Assembly: GCA_013076295.1 (NCBI GenBank)
Contig: RQOL01000521.1
Coordinates: forward strand, 351,429-415,428
Length of the DNA: 64,000 nucleotides
DNA from: Sanderia malayensis
Taxonomy: Eukaryota > Cnidaria > Scyphozoa > Semaeostomeae > Pelagiidae
Direction: 5' to 3'
Below the pieces are notes generated by a model. It was not told the origin of the DNA. It worked only from the letters and a program-made list of their open reading frames with translations, and made no database searches. The stretch's first letter is position 1; every line of letters begins with the position of its first letter. Below, piece after piece: positions 37,601-51,530 of this stretch. Both the position numbers and the translations under genes were made by a program.

Positions 37601-40600
37601 ATTTCCCACCTTTGGTGACTTCCCACTTTTCATGACTTCCCACTTTTCCTTCATTTCCCGCTTTTTTTTCACTTCCCATTTTCTCTTGACTGCCCAGTTT
37701 TAATGCCTTCCCACTTTTTCTTAATCTTCCACTTTTTCTTGACTTCCCACTTTTTCTTGACTTCCCACTTTTTCTTGACTTCCCACATTTAATGACTTCC
37801 CAGTTTTCATGACTTCCCACTTTTCATGACTTCCCACTTTTTCCTGACTCCTCATTTTTTCTTGACTTCCCACTTTTTCTTGACTTCCCACTTTTTCTTG
37901 ACTTCCCACCTTTAATGACGTCCCACTTTTCATGACTTCCCAGTTTTTCTTGACTTCCAACTTTTGATGACTTCCAATTTTTGATGACTTTCCACTTTTT
38001 CTTGATTTCCCACTTTTGGTGACTTCCCACTTTTCATGACTTCCCACTATTTCTTGACTTCCCACTTTTTCTTGACTTCCCATCTTCTCTTGACTGCCCA
38101 GTTTTAATGCCTTCCCACTTTTTCTTGACTTCCCACTTTTTCTTGACTTCCCACTTTTTCTTGACTTCTCACATTTAATGACTTCCCAGTTTTCATGACT
38201 TCCCACTTTTCATGACTTCCCATTTTTTCTTGACTTTCCAGTTTTGATGACTTCCAACTTTTGATACTTTCCACTTTTTTTGATTTCCCATTTTTGGTGC
38301 CTTCCGGCTTTTGATGACTTCCCACTTATTCTTGGCTACCCATTTTTTCTTCGCTGCCCACTTTTTCTTGACTTCCCACTTTTTCTTGACTTCCCACATT
38401 CAATGACTTCCACTTTTCATGAGTTCCCACTTTTTCTTGACTTCCCACTTTTGATGACTTCCCACTTTTCATGAGTTCCCACTTTTTTATGTTTTCCCAC
38501 TTTTGATGACTTCCCACTTTTCATGACTTCCCACTTTTGATGATTTTCAACTTTTCATGACTTTCCACTTTTTCTTGATTTCCCACTTTTGGTGACTTCC
38601 CGCTTTTCCTAACTTCCCACTTTTTCTTGATTTCCCACTTTTTCTTGACGTCCCACTTTTTTTTGACTTCCCACATTTAATGACTTCCCAGTTTTCATGA
38701 CTTCCCACATTTAATGACTTCCCAGTTTTCATGACTTCCCACTTTTCATGACTTCCCACTTTTTCTTGACTTCCCAGTTTTCATGACTTCCCACTTTTCA
38801 TGACTTCCCACTTTTGCTAAATTTCAACTTTTGATTGTTTCCCATTTTTTCTTGACTTCCCACATTTGAGGACTTCCCACTTTTCATGACTTCCCACTTT
38901 TTCTTGACTTCCCACTTTTAATGACTTCCAATTTTTGATGACTTTCCACTTTTCTTGATTTCCCACTTTTGGTGACTTCCCACTTTTCATGACTTCCCAC
39001 TTTTTCTTGACTTCCACTTTTGATGACTTCCAACGTTTGATGACTTTCCCACTTTTTTTTTTATTTCCCACCTTTGGTGACCTCCCACTTTTCATGATTT
39101 CCCACCTTTCCTTCACTTCCCGCTTTTTCTTGACTTCCCATCTTCTCTTGACGGCCCAGTTTTAATGCCTTCCCACTTTTTCTTAATCCTCCACTTTTTT
39201 CTTGATCTCTCACGTTTTCTTGACTTCCCACTTTTTCTTGACTTCCCACACTTAATGACTTCCCAGTTTTCATGACTTCCCAATTTTTCTTGACTTCCCA
39301 GGTTTGATGACTTCCAACTTTTAATGACTTTCCACTTTTTTTTTATTTCCCACTTTTGGTGACTTCCGGCTTTTGTTGACTTCCCACTTATTCTTGGCTA
39401 CACATTTTTTCTTCGCTGCCCACTTTAATGAATTCCAACTTTTGATGACTTCCTTCTTTTTCTTGAAATCCCATTTTTTGTGATTTCCCACTTTTCATGA
39501 GTTCCCACGTTTTCTTCACTTCAAAATTTTTCTTTACTTCCCATTTTCTCTTGACTGCCCAGTTTTAATGACTTCCCACTTTTGGTTGATTTCCCACTTT
39601 TCATGACTTCCCACTTTTTCTTTACTTCCCACTTTTGCTTGAGTTTCCACTTTTAATGACTTCCCACTTTTTCTTTGCTTCCCATTTTTGATGATTCCCA
39701 CATTTAAAGATCTCCCAGATTTCATGACTTCCCACTTTTCATGACTTCCCACTTTTTCTTGACTTCCCACTTTTCATGACTTCCCACTTTTTCTTGACCT
39801 CCCACTTTTCATGACTTCCAATTTTTCATGACTTTCCACTTTTTCTTGATTTCCCACTTTTGGTGACTTCCCACTTTTCATGACTTCCCACTTTTTCTTG
39901 ACTTCCCAGGTTTGATGACTTCCAACTTTTGATGACTTTCTACTTTTTTTTTATTTCCCACTTTTGGGGACTTCCACGTTAGGTGACTTCAAAATTTGGT
40001 AACTTCCAGAATTTTCTTCACTTCCCACTTTTCATGACTTCCCACTTTTGATGATTTTCAACTTTTGATGGTTTCCCACGTTTGATGACTTCCAACTATT
40101 CATGACTTCCCACCTTTTCCTGACTTCCCACGTTTGATGACTTCCAACTTTTGATAACATCCCACTTATTCTTGGCTTTCCATTTTTTCTTCACTGCCCA
40201 CTTTAATGACTTCCAACTTTTGATAACTTCCCTCTTTTTCTTGAAATCCCACTTTTTGTGATTTCCCACTTTTCATGAGTTCCAAAGTTTTCTTCACTTC
40301 AAATTTTTTCTTTACTTCCCATCTTCTCTTGACTGCCCAGTTTTAATGACTTCCCACTTTTGCTTTATTTCCCACTTTTTCTTGATTTCCCACTTTTTCT
40401 TGACTTCCCACATTTAATGACTTCCAGTTTTCATGAATTCCACTTTTTCTTCACTTCCCACCTTTGATGATTCCCACTTCTGGTGACTTCCCACTTTTCA
40501 TGACTTCCCACTTTTTCTTGACTTCCCACTTTTTCTTGACTTCCCATCTTCTCTTGACTGCCCAGTTTTAAAGCCTTCCCACTTTTTCTTGACTTCCCAC

Positions 40601-41856
40601 TTTTTCTTGACTTCCCACTTTTTCTTGACGTCTCACATTTAATGACTTCCCAGTTTTCATGACTTCCCACTTTTCATGACTTCCCATTTTTTCTTGACTT
40701 CCCACATTTAATGACTTCCCACTTTTCATGACTTCCCACTTTTTCTTGACTTCCCACTTTTTCTTGACTTCCCACATTCAATGACTTCCCACTTTTCATA
40801 ACTTCCCACTTTTTCTTGACTTCCCACTTTTGATGACTTCCCACTTTTCATGAGTTCCCACTTTTTCATGTTTTCCCACTTTTGATGACTTCCCACTATT
40901 CATGACTTCCCACTTTTGATGATTTTCAACTTTTGATAGTTTCCCATTTTTTCTTGACTTCCCATTTTTTTCTTCACTTCCCACATTTGATGACTTTCCA
41001 CTTTTCATGACTTTCCACTTTTTCTTGATTTCCCACTTTTGGTGACTTCCCGCTTTTCATGACTTCCCACTTTTTCTTCACTTCCCACTTTTTCTTGACT
41101 TCCCATCTTCTCTTGACTCCCCAGTTTTATTGACTTCCCAGTTTTTTCTGACTTCCCACTTTTGATGACTTCCAACTTTTGATGACTTTCCACTTTTCCT
41201 TGATTTCTCACCTTTGGTGACCTCCCACTTTTCATGTCTTCCCACTTTTTTTTCACTTCCCACTTTTTCTTGACTTCCCATCTTTTCTGGACTGCCCAGT
41301 TTTAATTCCTGCTCACTTTTTCTTAATCTCCCACTTTTTCCTGACTTCCCACTTTTTCTTGACTTCCCACTTTTGATAATTTTCAACTTTTGATTGTTTC
41401 CCATTTTTTCTTGACTTCCCACATTGGACGACTTCCCACCTTTCATGACTTCCCACTTTTTCTTGAGTTTCCACGTTTAATGACTTCCAATTTTTGATGA
41501 CTTCCCACTTTTTCTTGATTTCCCACTTTTGGTGACTTCCCACTTTTCATGACTTCCCACTTTCTTCCCACTTTTGATGACTTCCAACTTTTGATGACGT
41601 TCAACTTTTTTTTAATTTCCCACCTTTGGTGACTTCCACTTTTCATGACTTCCCACCTTTCCTTCACTTCCCGCTTTTTCTTGACTTCCCATCTTCTCTT
41701 GACTGCCCAGTTTTAATGCCTTCCCACTTTTTCCTAATCCTCCACTTTTTCTTGATTTCCCACTTTTTCTTGACGTACCACTTTTTCTTGACTTCCCACA
41801 TTTAATGACTTCCCAGTTTTCATGACTTCCCACATTTAATGACTTCCCAGTTTTCA

Positions 41857-43330
41857 TGACTTCCCACTTTTCATGACTTCCCACTTTTTCTTGACTTCCC
41901 AGTTTTCATGACTTCCCACTTTTCATGACTTCCCACTTTTGCTAAAATTCAACTTTTGATTCTTTCCCATTTTTTCTTGACTTCCCACATTTGAGGACTT
42001 CCCACTTTTCATGACTTCCCACTTTTTCTTGACTTCCCACTTTTAATGACTTCCAATTTTTGATGAATTTCCACTTTTCTTGATTTCCCACTTTTGGTGA
42101 CTTCCCACTTTTCATGACTTCCCACTTTTTCTTGACTTCCACTTTTGATGACTTCCAACGTTTGATGACTTTCCACTTTTTTTTATTTCCCACTTTGGTG
42201 ACCTCCCACTTTTCATGATTTCCCACCTTTCCTTCACTTCCCGCTTTTTCTTGACTTCCCATCTTCTCCTGACGGCCCAGTTTTAATGCCTTCCCACTTT
42301 TTCTTAATCCTCCACTTTTTCTTGATCTCCCACGTTTTCTTGACTTCCCACTTTTTCTTGACTTCCCATTTTTTATCGCTGCCCACTTTAATGACTTCCA
42401 ACCTTTGATGACTTCCCTCTTTTTCTTGAAATCCCATTTTTTGTGTTTTCCCACTTTTTATGAGTTCCCACGTTTTCTTCGCTTCAATTTTTTTCTTTAC
42501 TTCAGATTTTCTCTTGACTGCCCAGTTTTAATGACTTCCCACTTTTGCTTGATTTTCCACTTTTCATGACCTCCCACTTTTTCTTTACTTCCCACTTTTG
42601 ATGATTCCCATTTTTCGTGACTTCCCACTTTTTCTTGACTTCCCACTTTTGATGACTTCCACGTTAGGTGACTTCAAAATTTGGTAACTTCCAGAATTTT
42701 CTTCACTTCCCACTTTTCATGACTTCCCACTTTTGATGATTTTCAACTTTTGATGGTTTCCCACGTTTGATGACTTCCAACTATTCATGACTTCCCACCT
42801 TTTCCTGACTTCCCACGTTTGATGACTTCCAACTTTTGATAACATCCCACTTATTCTTGGCTTTTCCATTTTTTCTTCACTGCCCACTTTAATGACTTCC
42901 AACTTTTGATAACTTCCCTCTTTTTCTTGAAATCCCACTTTTTGTGATTTCCCACTTTTCATGAGTTCCAAAGTTTTCTTCACTTCAAATTTTTTCTTTA
43001 CTTCCCATCTTCTCTTGACTGCCCAGTTTTAATGACTTCCCACTTTTGCTTTATTTCCCACTTTTTCTTGATTTCCCACTTTTTCTTGACTTCCCACATT
43101 TAATGACTTCCCAGTTTTCATGAATTCCCACTTTTTCTTCACTTCCCACCTTTGATGATTCCCACTTCTGGTGACTTCCCACTTTTCATGACTTCCCACT
43201 TTTTCTTGACTTCCCACTTTTTCTTGACTTCCCATCTTCTCTTGACTGCCCAGTTTTAATGCCTTCCCACTTTTTCTTGACTTCCCACTTTTTCTTGACT
43301 TCCCACTTTTTCTTGACGTCTGACATTTAA
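41857..43330. repeat. 1,474-bp tandem duplication, copy 1
   Basis: This copy is followed directly by a second at an offset of 1,474-1,475 bp. Both share rare features: TTTTGCTAAAATTC, TTCTCCTGACGGCCCAG and the CTTCAGATTTTCTC monomer. The offset changes by one base at about 42,193 (CCACTTTGG against CCACCTTTGG) and back at about 42,863 (CTTTTCC against CTTTCC). Confidence 0.9.
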
Positions 43331-44804
43331 TGACTTCCCACTTTTCATGACTTCCCACTTTTTCTTGACTTCCCAGTTTTCATGACTTCCCACTTTTCAT
43401 GACTTCCCACTTTTGCTAAAATTCAACTTTTGATTCTTTCCCATTTTTTCTTGACTTCCCACATTTGAGGACTTCCCACTTTTCATGACTTCCCACTTTT
43501 TCTTGACTTCCCACTTTTAATGACTTCCAATTTTTGATGAATTTCCACTTTTCTTGATTTCCCACTTTTGGTGACTTCCCACTTTTCATGACTTCCCACT
43601 TTTTCTTGACTTCCACTTTTGATGACTTCCAACGTTTGATGACTTTCCACTTTTTTTTATTTCCCACCTTTGGTGACCTCCCACTTTTCATGATTTCCCA
43701 CCTTTCCTTCACTTCCCGCTTTTTCTTGACTTCCCATCTTCTCCTGACGGCCCAGTTTTAATGCCTTCCCACTTTTTCTTAATCCTCCACTTTTTCTTGA
43801 TCTCCCACGTTTTCTTGACTTCCCACTTTTTCTTGACTTCCCATTTTTTATCGCTGCCCACTTTAATGACTTCCAACCTTTGATGACTTCCCTCTTTTTC
43901 TTGAAATCCCATTTTTTGTGTTTTCCCACTTTTTATGAGTTCCCACGTTTTCTTCGCTTCAATTTTTTTCTTTACTTCAGATTTTCTCTTGACTGCCCAG
44001 TTTTAATGACTTCCCACTTTTGCTTGATTTTCCACTTTTCATGACCTCCCACTTTTTCTTTACTTCCCACTTTTGATGATTCCCATTTTTCGTGACTTCC
44101 CACTTTTTCTTGACTTCCCACTTTTGATGACTTCCACGTTAGGTGACTTCAAAATTTGGTAACTTCCAGAATTTTCTTCACTTCCCACTTTTCATGACTT
44201 CCCACTTTTGATGATTTTCAACTTTTGATGGTTTCCCACGTTTGATGACTTCCAACTATTCATGACTTCCCACCTTTTCCTGACTTCCCACGTTTGATGA
44301 CTTCCAACTTTTGATAACATCCCACTTATTCTTGGCTTTCCATTTTTTCTTCACTGCCCACTTTAATGACTTCCAACTTTTGATAACTTCCCTCTTTTTC
44401 TTGAAATCCCACTTTTTGTGATTTCCCACTTTTCATGAGTTCCAAAGTTTTCTTCACTTCAAATTTTTTCTTTACTTCCCATCTTCTCTTGACTGCCCAG
44501 TTTTAATGACTTCCCACTTTTGCTTTATTTCCCACTTTTTCTTGATTTCCCACTTTTTCTTGACTTCCCACATTTAATGACTTCCCAGTTTTCATGAATT
44601 CCCACTTTTTCTTCACTTCCCACCTTTGATGATTCCCACTTCTGGTGACTTCCCACTTTTCATGACTTCCCACTTTTTCTTGACTTCCCACTTTTTCTTG
44701 ACTTCCCATCTTCTCTTGACTGCCCAGTTTTAATGCCTTCCCACTTTTTCTTGACTTCCCACTTTTTCTTGACTTCCCACTTTTTCTTGACGTCTGACAT
44801 TTAA
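43331..44804. repeat. 1,474-bp tandem duplication, copy 2
   Basis: The match to copy 1 ends after GACATTTAATGACTTCCCA: copy 2 continues GTTTTCATG, while copy 1 turns into the start of copy 2 (CTTTTCATG). The junction is therefore at a shared monomer head. Confidence 0.9.
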
Positions 44805-45945
44805 TGACTTCCCAGTTTTCATGACTTCCCACTTTTCATGACTTCCCATTTTTTCTTGACTTCCCAGTTTGGATGACTTCCAACTTTTGAAGACTTTCCA
44901 CTTTTTTTGATTTCCCACTTTTTGGTGACTTCCGGCTTTTGATGACTTCCCACTTATTCTTGGCTACCCATTTTTTTTTCGCTGCCCATTTTAATGACTT
45001 TCAACTTTTGATCACTTCCTTCTTTTTCTTGAAATCCCATTTTCTGTGACTTCCCACTTTTCATGACTTCCCAGTTTTCATGACTTCCCACTTTTCATGA
45101 CTTCCCACTTTTGATAATTTTCAACTTTTTATTGTTTCCCACTTTTTCTTGACTTCCCATTTTTTTTTCAATTCCCACATTTAATGACTTCCCACTTTTC
45201 ATGACTTCCCACTTTTTCTTGACTTCCCACTTTTGGTGACTTCCAATTTTTGATGACTTTCCACTTTTTCTTGATTTCCCACTTTTGGTGACTTCCCACT
45301 TTTCATGACCTCCCACTTTTTCTTCACTTCCCACTTTTCTTCACTTCCCACTTTTTCTTGACTTCCCATTTTTTCTTGACTTCCCACATTTAATGACTTC
45401 CCAGTTTTCATCACTTCCCACTTTTCATGACTTCCCACTTTTTCTTGACTTCCCATTTTTGATGACTTCCAACTTTTGATGACTTCCAATTTTTGATGAC
45501 TTTCCACTTTTTCTTGATTTCCCACTTTTGGTGACTTCTCACTTTTCATGTCTTCCCACTTTTTCTTGACTTCCCACTTTTTCTTGACTTCCCATCTTCT
45601 CTTGACTGCCCAGTTTTAATGCCTTCCCACTTTTTCTTGACTTCCCACTTTTTCCTGACTTCCCACTTTTTCTTGACTTCTCACATTTAATGACTTCCCA
45701 GTTTTCATGACTTCCCACTTTTCATGACTTCCCATTTTTGATAATTTTCAACTTTTGATTGTTTCCCATTTTTCTTGACTTCCCATTTTTTCTTCACTTC
45801 CCACATTTGATGACTTCCCAGTTTTCATGACTTCCCACATTTAATGACTTCCCAGTTTTCATGACTTCCCACTTTTTCCTAATCCTCCACTTTTTCTTGA
45901 TTTCCCACTTTTTCTTGACTTCCCACTTTTTCTTGACTTCCCACT

Positions 45946-47309
45946 TTTGATAATTTTCAACTTTTGATTGTTTCCCATTTTTTCTTGACTTCCCACATTT
46001 GACGACTTCCCACTTTTCATGACCTCCCACTTTTTCTTAAGTTTCCACTTTTAATGACTTCCAATTTTTGATGACTTTCCACTTTTTCTTCATTTCCCAC
46101 ATTTAATGACTTCCCAGTTTTCATGACTTCCCACATTTAATGACTTCCCAGTTTTCATGACTTCCCACTGTTCATGACTTCCCACTTTTTCTTGACTTCC
46201 CAGTTTTCATGACTTCCCACTTTTCATGACTTCCCACTTTTGATAAATTTCAACTTTTGATTGTTTCCCATTTTTTCTTGATTTCCCACTTTTGGTGACT
46301 TCCCACTTTTCATGACTTCCCACTTTTTCTTGACCTCCACTTTTGATGACTTCCAACTTTTGATGACTTTCCACTTTTTTCTATTTCCCACTTTTGGTGA
46401 CTTCCGGCTTTTGTTGACTTCCCACTTATTCTTGGCTACCCATTTTTTATCGCTGCCCACTTTAATGCCTTCCAACTTTTGATGACTTCCCTCTTTTTCT
46501 TGAAATCCCATTTTTGTGATTTCCCACTTTCATGAGTTTCCACGTTTTCTTCACTTCAAATTTTTTCTTTACTTCCCATTTTCTCTTGACTGCCCAGTTT
46601 TAATGACTTCCCACTTTTGCTTGATTTCCCACTTTTCATGACTTCCCACTTTTTCTTTACTTCCCACTTTTGATGATTCCCATTTTTCGTGACTTCCCAC
46701 CTTTTCTTGACTTTCCACTTTTTCTTTACTCCCCTTCTTCTCTTGACTGCCCACTTTTAATGACTTCCCACTTTTTTATGTTTTCCCACTTTTGATGATT
46801 TCCCACTTTTCATGACTTCCCACTTTTTTATGTTTTCCCACTTTTGATGACTTCCCACTTTTCATGACTTCCCACTTTTGATGATTTTCAACTTTTGATG
46901 GTTTCCCACGTTTGATGACTTCCCACTTTTCATGACTTCCCACCTTTTCCTGACTTCCCACGTTTGATGACTTCCAACTTTTGATAACATTCCACTTATT
47001 CTTGGCTTTCAATTTTTTCTTCACTGCCCACTTTAAGGACTTCCAACTTTTGATAACTTCCCTCTTTTTCTTGAAATCCCATTTTTCGTGATTTCCCACT
47101 TTTCATGAGTTCCAAAGTTTTGTTCACTTCAAATTTTTTCTTTACTTCCTATCTTCTCTTGACTGCCCACTTTTAATGACTTCCCATTTTTGCGTTATTT
47201 CCCACTTTTTCTTGATTTCCCACTTTTTCTTGACTTCCCACATTTAATGATTTCCCGGTTTTCATGACTTCCCACTTTTTCTTCACTTCCCACTTTTGAT
47301 GATTCCCAC
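45946..47309. repeat. Duplicated block of about 1.4 kb, copy 1
   Basis: This block matches 51,531-52,999. The offset is 5,585 bp at the left and 5,690 bp after a 105-bp deletion in this copy near 46,278. It contains the unoccupied version of the transposon target at about 46,341-46,347 and unusual monomers such as GTTTTCCCACTTTTGATG after CTTTTTTATG. Confidence 0.82.
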
Positions 47310-50300
47310 TTTTGGTGACTTCCCACTTTTCATGACTTCCCACTTTTTCTTGACTTCCCACTTTTTCTTGACTTCCCATCTTCTCTTGACTGCCCAGTTT
47401 TAATGCCTTCCCACTTTTTCTTGACTTCCCACTTTTTCTTGACTTCCCACTTTTTCTTGACTTCTCACATTTAATGACTTCCCAGTTTTCATGACTTCGC
47501 ACTTTTCATGACTTCCCATTTATTCTTGACTTCCCAGTTTTGATGACTTCCAACTTTTGAAGACTTTCCACTTTTTTTGATTTCCCATTTTTGGTGACTT
47601 CCGGCTTTTGATGATCTTCCACTTATTCTTGGCTACCCATTTTTTCTTAGCTGCCTATTTTAATGACTTTCAACTTTTGATCACTTCCTTCTTTTCCTTG
47701 AAATCCCATTTTCTGTGACTTCCCACTTTTCATGACTTCCCAGTTTTCATGACTTCCCACTTTTCATGACTTCCCACTTTTCCTTCACTTCCCGCTTTTT
47801 CTTGACTTCCCATCTTCTCTTGACTACCCAGTTTTAATGCCTTCCCACTTTTTCTTGACTTCCCACATTTAATGACTTCCCAGTTTTCATGACTTCCCAC
47901 TTTTCATGACTTCCCACTTCTTCCTGACTCCCCATTTTTTTTTGACTTCCCACTTTTCATGACTTCCAACTTTTGATGACTTTCCACTTTTTTGATTTCG
48001 CTTTTTTGGTGCCTTCCGCTTTTGATGACTTCCCACTTATTCTTGACTTCCCACTTTTTCTTGACTTCTCACGTTTAATGACTTCCCAGTTTTCTTGACT
48101 TCCCACTTTTCATGACTTCCCATTTTTTCTTGACTTTCCAGTTTTGATGACTTCCAACTTTTGATGACTTTCCACTTTTTTTGATTTCGCTTTTTTGGTG
48201 CCTTCCGGCTTTTGATGACTTCCCACTTATTCTTGACTTCCCACTTTTGATGACCACTTTAATGACTTTCAACTTTTGATCACTTCCCTCTTTGACCTCC
48301 CACTTTTGATGACTTCCAACTTTTGATGACTTTCCACTTTTTCTTGATTTCCCACTTTTGGTGACTTCCCACTTTTCATGACTTCCCACTTCTTCTTGAC
48401 TCCCCAATTTTTCTTGACTTCCCACTTTTTCTTGACTTCCCACTTTTTCTTGACTTCCCACATTCAATGACTTCCCACTTTTCATAACTTCCCACTTTTT
48501 CTTGACTTCCCACTTTTGATGACTTTCCAATTTTCATGACTTTCCACTTTTTCTTGATTTCCCACTTTTGGTGACTTCCCGCTTTTCATGACTTCCCACT
48601 TTTTCTTCACTTCCCACTTTTTCTTGACTTCCCATCTTCTCTTGACTCCCCAGTTTTAATGACTTCCCAGTTTTTCTGACTTCCCACTTTTGATGACTTC
48701 CAACTTTTGATGACTTTCCACTTTTCCTTGATTTCTCACCTTTGGTGACCTCCCACTTTTCATGTCTTCCCACTTTTTTTCACTTCCCACTTTTTCTTGA
48801 CTTCCCATCTTTTCTGGACTGCCCAGTTTTAATTCCTGCCCACTTTTTCTTAATCTCCCACTTTTTCCTGACTTCCCACTTTTTCTTGACTTCCCACTTT
48901 TGATAATTTTCAACTTTTGATTGTTTCCCATTTTTTCTTGACTTCCCACATTGGACGACTTCCCACTTTTCATGACTTCCCACTTTTTCTTGAGTTTCCA
49001 CTTTTAATGACTTCCAATTTTTGATGACTTTCCACTTTTTCTTGATTTCCCACTTTTGGTGACTTCCCACTTTTCATGACTTCCCACTTTCTTCCCACTT
49101 TTGATGACTTCCAACTTTTGATGACGTTCAACTTTTTTTTAATTTCCCACCTTTGGTGACTTCCACTTTTCATGACTTGCCACCTTTCCTTCACTTCCCG
49201 CTTTTTCTTGACTTCCCATCTTCTCTTGACTGCCCAGTTTTAATGCCTTCCCACTTTTTCCTAATCCTCCACTTTTTCTTGATTTCCCACTTTTTCTTGA
49301 CGTACCACTTTTTCTTGACTTCCCACATTTAATGACTTCCCAGTTTTCATGACTTCCCACATTTAATGACTTCCCAGTTTTCATGACTTCCCACTTTTCA
49401 TGACTTCCGACTTTTTCTTGACTTCCCAGTTTTCATGACTTCCCACTTTTCATGACTTCCCACTTTTGCTAAATTTCAACTTTTGATTGTTTCCCATTTT
49501 TTCTTGACTTCCCACATTTGAGGACTTCCCACTTTTCATGACTTCCCACTTTTTCTTGACTTCCCACTTTTAATGACTTCCAATTTTTGATGAATTTCCA
49601 CTTTTCTTGATTTCCCACTTTTGGTGACTTCCCACTTTTCATGACTTCCCACTTTTTCTTGACTTCCACTTTTGATGACTTCCAACGTTTGATGACTTTC
49701 CACTTTTTTTTTATTTCCCACCTTTGGTGACCTCCCACTTTTCATGATTTCCCACCTTTCCTTCACTTCCCGCTTTTTCTTGACTTCCCATCTTCTCCTG
49801 ACGGCCCAGTTTTAATGCCTTCCCACTTTTTCTTAATCCTCCACTTTTTCTTGATCTCCCACGTTTTCTTGACTTCCCACTTTTTCTTGACTTCCCATTT
49901 TTTATCGCTGCCCACTTTAATGACTTCCAACCTTTGATGACTTCCCTCTTTTTCTTGAAATCCCACTTTTGCTTGATTTTCCACTTTTCATGACCTCCCA
50001 CTTTTTCTTTACTTCCCACTTTTGATGATTCCCATTTTTCGTGACTTCCCACTTTTTCTTGACTTCCCACTTTTGATGACTTCCACGTTAGGTGACTTCA
50101 AAATTTGGTAACTTCCAGAATTTTCTTCACTTCCCACTTTTCATGACTTCCCACTTTTGATGATTTTCAACTTTTGATGGTTTCCCACGTTTGATGACTT
50201 CCAACTATTCATGACTTCCCACCTTTTCCTGACTTCCCACGTTTGATGACTTCCAACTTTTGATAACATCCCACTTATTCTTGGCTTTCCATTTTTTCTT

Positions 50301-51530
50301 CACTGCCCACTTTAATGACTTCCAACTTTTGATAACTTCCCTCTTTTTCTTGAAATCCCACTTTTTGTGATTTCCCACTTTTCATGAGTTCCAAAGTTTT
50401 CTTCACTTCAAATTTTTTCTTTACTTCCCATCTTCTCTTGACTGCCCAGTTTTAATGACTTCCCACTTTTGCTTTATTTCCCACTTTTTCTTGATTTCCC
50501 ACTTTTTCTTGACTTCCCACATTTAATGACTTCCCAGTTTTCATGAATTCCCACTTTTTCTTCACTTCCCACCTTTGATGATTCCCACTTCTGGTGACTT
50601 CCCACTTTTCATGACTTCCCACTTTTTCTTGACTTCCCACTTTTTCTTGACTTCCCATCTTCTCTTGACTGCCCAGTTTTAATGCCTTCCCACTTTTTCT
50701 TGACTTCCCACTTTTTCCTGACTTCCCACTTTTTCTTGATTTCTCACATTTAATGACTTCCCAGTTTTCATGACTTCCCACTTTTCATGACTTCCCATTT
50801 TTGATAATTTTCAACTTTTGATTGTTTCCCATTTTTCTTGACTTCCCATTATTTCTTCACTTCCCACATTTGATGACTTCCCAGTTTTCATGACTTCCCA
50901 CATTTAATGACTTCCCAGTTTTCATGACTTCCCACTTTTCCTAATCCTCCACTTTTTCTTGATTTCCCACTTTTTCTTGACTTCCCACTTTTTCTTGACT
51001 TCCCACATTTAATGACTTCCCAGTTTTCATGACTTCCCACATTTAATGACTTCCCAGTTTTCATGACTTCCCACTGTTCATGACTTCCCACTTTTTCTTG
51101 ACTTCCCAGTTTTCATGACTTCCCACTTTTCATGACTTCCCACTTTTGATAAATTTCAACTTTTGATTGTTTCCCATTTTTTCTTGACTTCCCACATTTG
51201 AGGACTTCCCACTTTTCATGACTTCTCATTTTTTCTTGATTTCCCACATTTGATGACTTCCCACTTTTGATGACTTTCCACCTTTTCTTGATTTTCCAGT
51301 TTTTTCTGACCTCCCACCTTTGATGACTTCCAACTTTTGATGACTTTCCACTTTTCCTTGATTTCTCACCTTTGGTGACTTCCCACTTTTCATGTCTTCC
51401 CACTTTTTTTTTCACTTCCCACTTTTTCTTGACTTCCCATCTTTTCTTGACTGCCCAGTTTTAAATCCTGCCCACTTTTTCTTAATCTCCCACTTTTTCC
51501 TGACTTCCCACTTTTTTTTGACTTCCCACT
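47310..51530. repeat. Satellite between the two 1.4-kb copies
   Basis: This is mosaic satellite. Its 48.5-49.7 kb part matches 41.0-42.3 kb and 60.5-61.75 kb, its 49.5-50.8 kb part matches one unit of the 1,474-bp duplication, and its 50.8-51.5 kb part matches 6.7-7.5 kb. The 47.9-48.3 kb stretch is irregular, with a broken monomer reading TTGATGACCACTTTAATG near 48,250. No gene was seen. Confidence 0.8.

Larger units (their letters stand above)
34602..45945. repeat. Long segmental duplication, block A (about 11.3 kb)
   Basis: The order of diverged monomers is repeated in 53,000-64,000. The offset steps through about 18.40 kb (34.6-36.1), 19.08 kb (36.5-38.3), 19.06 then 19.38 kb (across a deletion at 39,970), 19.51 kb (41.9-43.3) and 18.03 kb (44.8-45.9). 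Each step reflects an indel in one block, so this is one duplicated segment changed afterwards by local gains and losses. Confidence 0.8.

Noticed and set aside
39976..39983. ACGTTAGG and similar GTTAGGTGAC strings as telomere repeat remnants
   Set aside because: Single occurrences within one monomer variant that recurs through the array; no tandem TTAGG or TTAGGG run exists.
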